DNA from: Dehalococcoidales bacterium | Lineage (GTDB): Bacteria > Chloroflexota > Dehalococcoidia > Dehalococcoidales > Fen-1064 | Length of the DNA: 6,163 nt | Direction of reading: 5' to 3' | NCBI GenBank assembly: GCA_028713395.1 | Contig: JAQTOJ010000121.1 | Span: forward strand, 1-6,163 | In this document: positions 3,907 through 6,163 of the stretch, piece after piece | Layout: each line of letters opens with the position of its first letter | Numbering within the stretch: the first letter of the stretch is position 1 | Position numbers and translations under genes: made by a program | Notes under the pieces: generated by a model | Seen by the model: the letters and a program-made list of their open reading frames with translations, nothing else | Told to the model about the DNA's origin: nothing | Databases searched by the model: none

Positions 3907-5445
3907 CTAGAAACTGCCGATCATTTTATCCGGGATTTTATCCCAGCATTGCCTCTCGACGCTCAGTGGGTCATTTTCTACATAACAGCTTTCGCCGAGT
4001 AACATTGTTTCACGTTTATTACCGTATTTCGACCATTTGCCCAGGGCTTCGCAACTGGGAATTCCGGTGCGTGCCATATTCAGCCAGCCGTCCTGTAGAT
4101 TGTGTGAAAGCGTATCCGCCTTGGGTCCACCGCCGGAGAAAACCGGTTCGTGGGTGCCCCAGGTAAAACCGACATCGATTGCGTGGCAGGCTCCCAGTCT
4201 ACCACCGGCAATTGGTGAAGGCCAGGTAAACAGGTAATCATAGGCGGGCTGCCGGTGATTTTGCTTGGTTTCCGCCAGCCGGATGGCGGGTATGCGGAAG
4301 ATATGGTCGGTTTGTATGGCGGAAAGGATATCTTTACTGGAAACCGGCACATTGCGGGCTTGCCGGGCTTTACGGTAATGATTCACCATTTCCGGGGCGA
4401 AATCCGCCGGGACAAAACCGCTGATTATTTTCACTACCCCTTCGTCCGTCAGATTATCCATGGCCGGAGGCGGCGGCATGAAGAATTGATATTCATCTAG
4501 CGTCGTGCCGATAATTACCGGAATATCGGTTGACGCCCCTTCTCTAATGGCAGTCAACGGATGAACTGGCAAGACTTTTCCATCAACCACCGGTTGAAAA
4601 GGCAGGGAGCTAATGCCCAATTTCTCCGTGCGTACTTTGCGTAAAAAGGCTTTTTGGCAAGCGATTATATTTTCTGTCGGTGTAGACAATAATCCTTTAA
4701 TATCGCTGGCTTTGGTTCCCAGGGTGTCAAGAAATACCTCGGTGATACGTTCGACCACGGACTTGGGTTGTACGGTACTGGCCGCGCCGCTTTGTAAGAT
4801 TGCCCGGTGGAAAAGGCCTTGGGATCTTGGTAACGCCAGTTGGCAACCGATGCTCATACCACCGGCGGATTCGCCGAAGAGGGTGACGTTTTTCGGGTCG
4901 CCGCCAAAGGCAGCGATATTGTCTTTCACCCATTGCAGGGCGGCTATCTGGTCTAACAAACCTTCGTTACCGGTAGCAGCAATCCTTCCGTCGGTTATCT
5001 CGTTCAAACTTAAAAAACCCAGGGCGCCGAGGCGATAATTAATCGTGACGATGATAGCATTGCCGCGCCTTGCCAGAACGTGACCGCGAAAACCCGCTTG
5101 CGAACTGGCGCCTTCAAGAAAACCCCCGCCATGTATCCATAACATCACCGGGCGTTTGGAGTTATCCAAACCCGGCGTCCAGATATTCAAGTACAAGCAA
5201 TCTTCACTCTGGGTTTGTCCGGCAACCACCTGCCATAATCCCTGCGGGGCTTGGATCTGCGGCGCAACGGCGGCGTATTTTTTGGTTTCTTTGACTCCCG
5301 CCCAGGGTGTCAAGGGCTGTGGCTGTAACCAGCGTTTTTCGTCTATAGGAGGAGCCGCATAGGGCACCCCCCTGAAAATATACAATCCCTCTCTTTTTTC
5401 ACCGGCAATTTTACCTGCTTGCGTTTTTACAATCGGGTCAGTCAT
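3907..5445 (-). CDS. Type-B carboxylesterase (para-nitrobenzyl esterase type)
   Basis: This encodes a 512-aa alpha/beta-hydrolase of the carboxylesterase family PF00135, cytoplasmic as no signal peptide is seen. It hydrolyses carboxylic esters; the natural substrate is unknown. Landmarks in order are FRGVPYA (24-30), the EDCLYLNIW signature (81-89), the oxyanion-hole HGGGF (105-109), and the long VTINYRLGALGFLS strand and turn (133-146). These are followed by GNEGLLDQIAALQWVKDNI (159-177), the nucleophile elbow GESAGG with Ser193 (191-196), the acid in TTLDEYQFF (Glu318), and the catalytic His421 in GACHAIDVGFTWG. The triad Ser193-Glu318-His421 is complete and the length is normal for the family. 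The frame is open upstream to an ATG at 5628, but the ATG at 5445 is chosen. It has GGAG six bases before it, the family homology begins directly after it, and the longer form would overlap the divergent exporter gene. No clear terminator follows. Confidence 0.93.
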   Translation of the reverse strand: MTDPIVKTQAGKIAGEKREGLYIFRGVPYAAPPIDEKRWLQPQPLTPWAGVKETKKYAAVAPQIQAPQGLWQVVAGQTQSEDCLYLNIWTPGLDNSKRPVMLWIHGGGFLEGASSQAGFRGHVLARRGNAIIVTINYRLGALGFLSLNEITDGRIAATGNEGLLDQIAALQWVKDNIAAFGGDPKNVTLFGESAGGMSIGCQLALPRSQGLFHRAILQSGAASTVQPKSVVERITEVFLDTLGTKASDIKGLLSTPTENIIACQKAFLRKVRTEKLGISSLPFQPVVDGKVLPVHPLTAIREGASTDIPVIIGTTLDEYQFFMPPPPAMDNLTDEGVVKIISGFVPADFAPEMVNHYRKARQARNVPVSSKDILSAIQTDHIFRIPAIRLAETKQNHRQPAYDYLFTWPSPIAGGRLGACHAIDVGFTWGTHEPVFSGGGPKADTLSHNLQDGWLNMARTGIPSCEALGKWSKYGNKRETMLLGESCYVENDPLSVERQCWDKIPDKMIGSF

Positions 5446-5451
5446 TGTTAT

Positions 5452-5455
5452 CTCC
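5452..5455 (-). promoter_or_regulatory. Shine-Dalgarno site of the carboxylesterase gene
   Basis: GGAG on the minus strand, six bases before the ATG at 5445 and within a purine-rich run, supports this start over the further upstream in-frame ATG codons. Confidence 0.6.
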
Positions 5456-5486
5456 GCTCCCTCTTTTATTAGCCTCACTGCACATA

Positions 5487-5516
5487 ATCCTACCTTTGAG
5501 GTACTCCGCAAGTCAA
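5487..5516 (-). promoter_or_regulatory. Candidate promoter of the carboxylesterase gene
   Basis: On the minus strand, TTGACT (5511-5516) and TAGGAT (5487-5492) are 18 bases apart: five of six and four of six matches. Transcription would start near 5480, giving a leader of about 35 bases before the ATG at 5445. Confidence 0.5.
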
Positions 5517-5551
5517 TATTTATATTATCTTCGATTATGATAGATAGTGTG

Positions 5552-5560
5552 TGATATAAT
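5552..5560 (+). promoter_or_regulatory. Extended -10 promoter of the MATE exporter gene
   Basis: TGATATAAT contains a perfect TATAAT (5555-5560) with the TG of an extended -10 one base upstream (5552-5553). No good -35 is visible at the right spacing, which the extended -10 can offset. Transcription would start near 5567, about 39 bases before the ATG at 5606. Confidence 0.6.
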
Positions 5561-5605
5561 GTTGAGCTGGGGACGCACGTGATATATACTTCACCCCATC
5601 GAGAT

Positions 5606-6163
5606 ATGAAATCACAAATCCAAATCAACCAGTTAGACGAAAAGAAAGTCCCTCACGCGATTCTCAATCTGATCTGGCCGGTGGTTATTCAGGAAGCTTC
5701 CTTCTCCATACTCGGCATGGCAACCACAGTATTGCTAGGACACCTGGGAGCCGCTGCCATTACTGCCCAGAGTCTGAGTGAGAACATCGTACATTTGCCG
5801 GAAGTGGCTTTCGCCGGTATTAGTATCGGTGGCACGGCCATTGTGGCGCGTCATATCGGCGCCGGCGAACCGGAGAAGGCCAATCATACTCTGCGTCAGG
5901 CCATGATCATGGCGGTGATACTAGGCGCCTTTTTCGCCGTATTATGGTGGTTTTTTGCTGACCAACTGTTATTCGTGTTCCGGGCAGAGCCGGACGTTGT
6001 GGCGATTGGGGAAGATTACATCCGTATCAACGCGCCTTGCATCATGTTCTTTTTCATATTCTATTGCGGTGAAGCCATGCTGCGCGGCGCCGGCGATACG
6101 CGCACCCCCATGATGATCATCATCACCGAACAGTTAATCGGCACCGCACTGGCGTTTCTGCTG
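5606..6163 (+). CDS. MATE-family efflux transporter, N-terminal part (runs off right edge)
   Basis: The frame from the ATG at 5606 stays open to the window end, giving 186 residues of a family usually near 450 aa. MATE proteins are 12-helix cytoplasmic-membrane antiporters that expel cationic drugs, dyes or metabolites using sodium or proton gradients. Family marks are the first helix AILNLIWPVVIQEAS (18-32), TTVLLGHLGAAAITAQSL (40-57), GTAIVARHIGAGEPEKANHT (76-95), helices at about 101-118 and 145-154, and the hallmark LRGAGDTRTPM (159-169), followed by the start of the next helix. The ribosome site before the ATG is weak (only GAG at short spacing), but the sequence begins with the usual short polar tail before helix 1. 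It diverges from the esterase gene with a 160-base shared promoter region. The transported substrate cannot be read from the sequence. Confidence 0.92.
   Translation, partial: MKSQIQINQLDEKKVPHAILNLIWPVVIQEASFSILGMATTVLLGHLGAAAITAQSLSENIVHLPEVAFAGISIGGTAIVARHIGAGEPEKANHTLRQAMIMAVILGAFFAVLWWFFADQLLFVFRAEPDVVAIGEDYIRINAPCIMFFFIFYCGEAMLRGAGDTRTPMMIIITEQLIGTALAFLL

Noticed and set aside
4613..5038. 141-aa plus-strand frame inside the carboxylesterase gene
   Set aside because: The minus strand carries clear family motifs here, including the catalytic serine region. The plus frame has no homology or ribosome site.
5446..5628. 61-residue N-terminal extension of the carboxylesterase
   Set aside because: It overlaps the start of the divergent MATE gene and the promoter region, has no family homology, and a ribosome site precedes the ATG at 5445.
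1..6163. Mobile elements, CRISPR arrays, tRNA or rRNA genes, riboswitches
   Set aside because: No transposase-like motifs, spaced direct repeats, tRNA-like arms or long conserved leader structures were seen on either strand.

Overview
This is a bacterial chromosomal window with tightly packed genes on both strands, sigma-70-type promoters, clear Shine-Dalgarno sites and rho-independent terminators. By eye, base composition is intermediate and even throughout, with no insertion sequence, phage gene, CRISPR array, tRNA or rRNA. The gene mix (a secreted single-haem cytochrome c with fibronectin type III domains, a small lipoprotein, a YgbA-like cysteine-rich protein, a MATE exporter and a type-B carboxylesterase) would fit an environmental anaerobe or facultative organism. 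Chloroflexota (Dehalococcoidia-like) is my best guess, but it is an impression and not shown by any marker gene.

Layout from left to right. Bases 2-70 look like the last residues of a plus-strand membrane protein entering from the left edge. Next comes a two-gene minus-strand operon: a formyltransferase-fold protein (561-1418) followed 16 bases later by a small AHSA1/SRPBCC-fold protein (152-544). Its sigma-70 promoter lies at 1496-1524. Diverging from it on the plus strand is a YgbA-like gene (1566-1880), whose promoter region carries a 23-base imperfect palindrome. A perfect 14-bp hairpin (1898-1932) ends this gene and also ends the convergent minus-strand gene.

The middle holds two separately transcribed minus-strand genes for exported proteins. 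One encodes a 386-aa secreted protein (1948-3108) with a signal peptide, a DUF5666-like domain, two FN3 domains and a C-terminal CxxCH cytochrome c domain. The other encodes a 132-aa lipoprotein (3428-3826) with its own terminator. The 319-base gap between them holds a promoter, a terminator and little else recognisable.

On the right, a cytoplasmic type-B carboxylesterase (3907-5445, minus) diverges from a MATE-family exporter (5606 to the right edge, plus). A 160-base intergenic region between them carries promoters facing both ways.

I see no convincing new multi-gene defence or metabolic system. The points most worth a second look are the cytochrome domain that has no methionine available as a haem ligand, the PurN-like enzyme that keeps its catalytic residues but sits outside any purine context, and the candidate operator in front of the YgbA-like gene.
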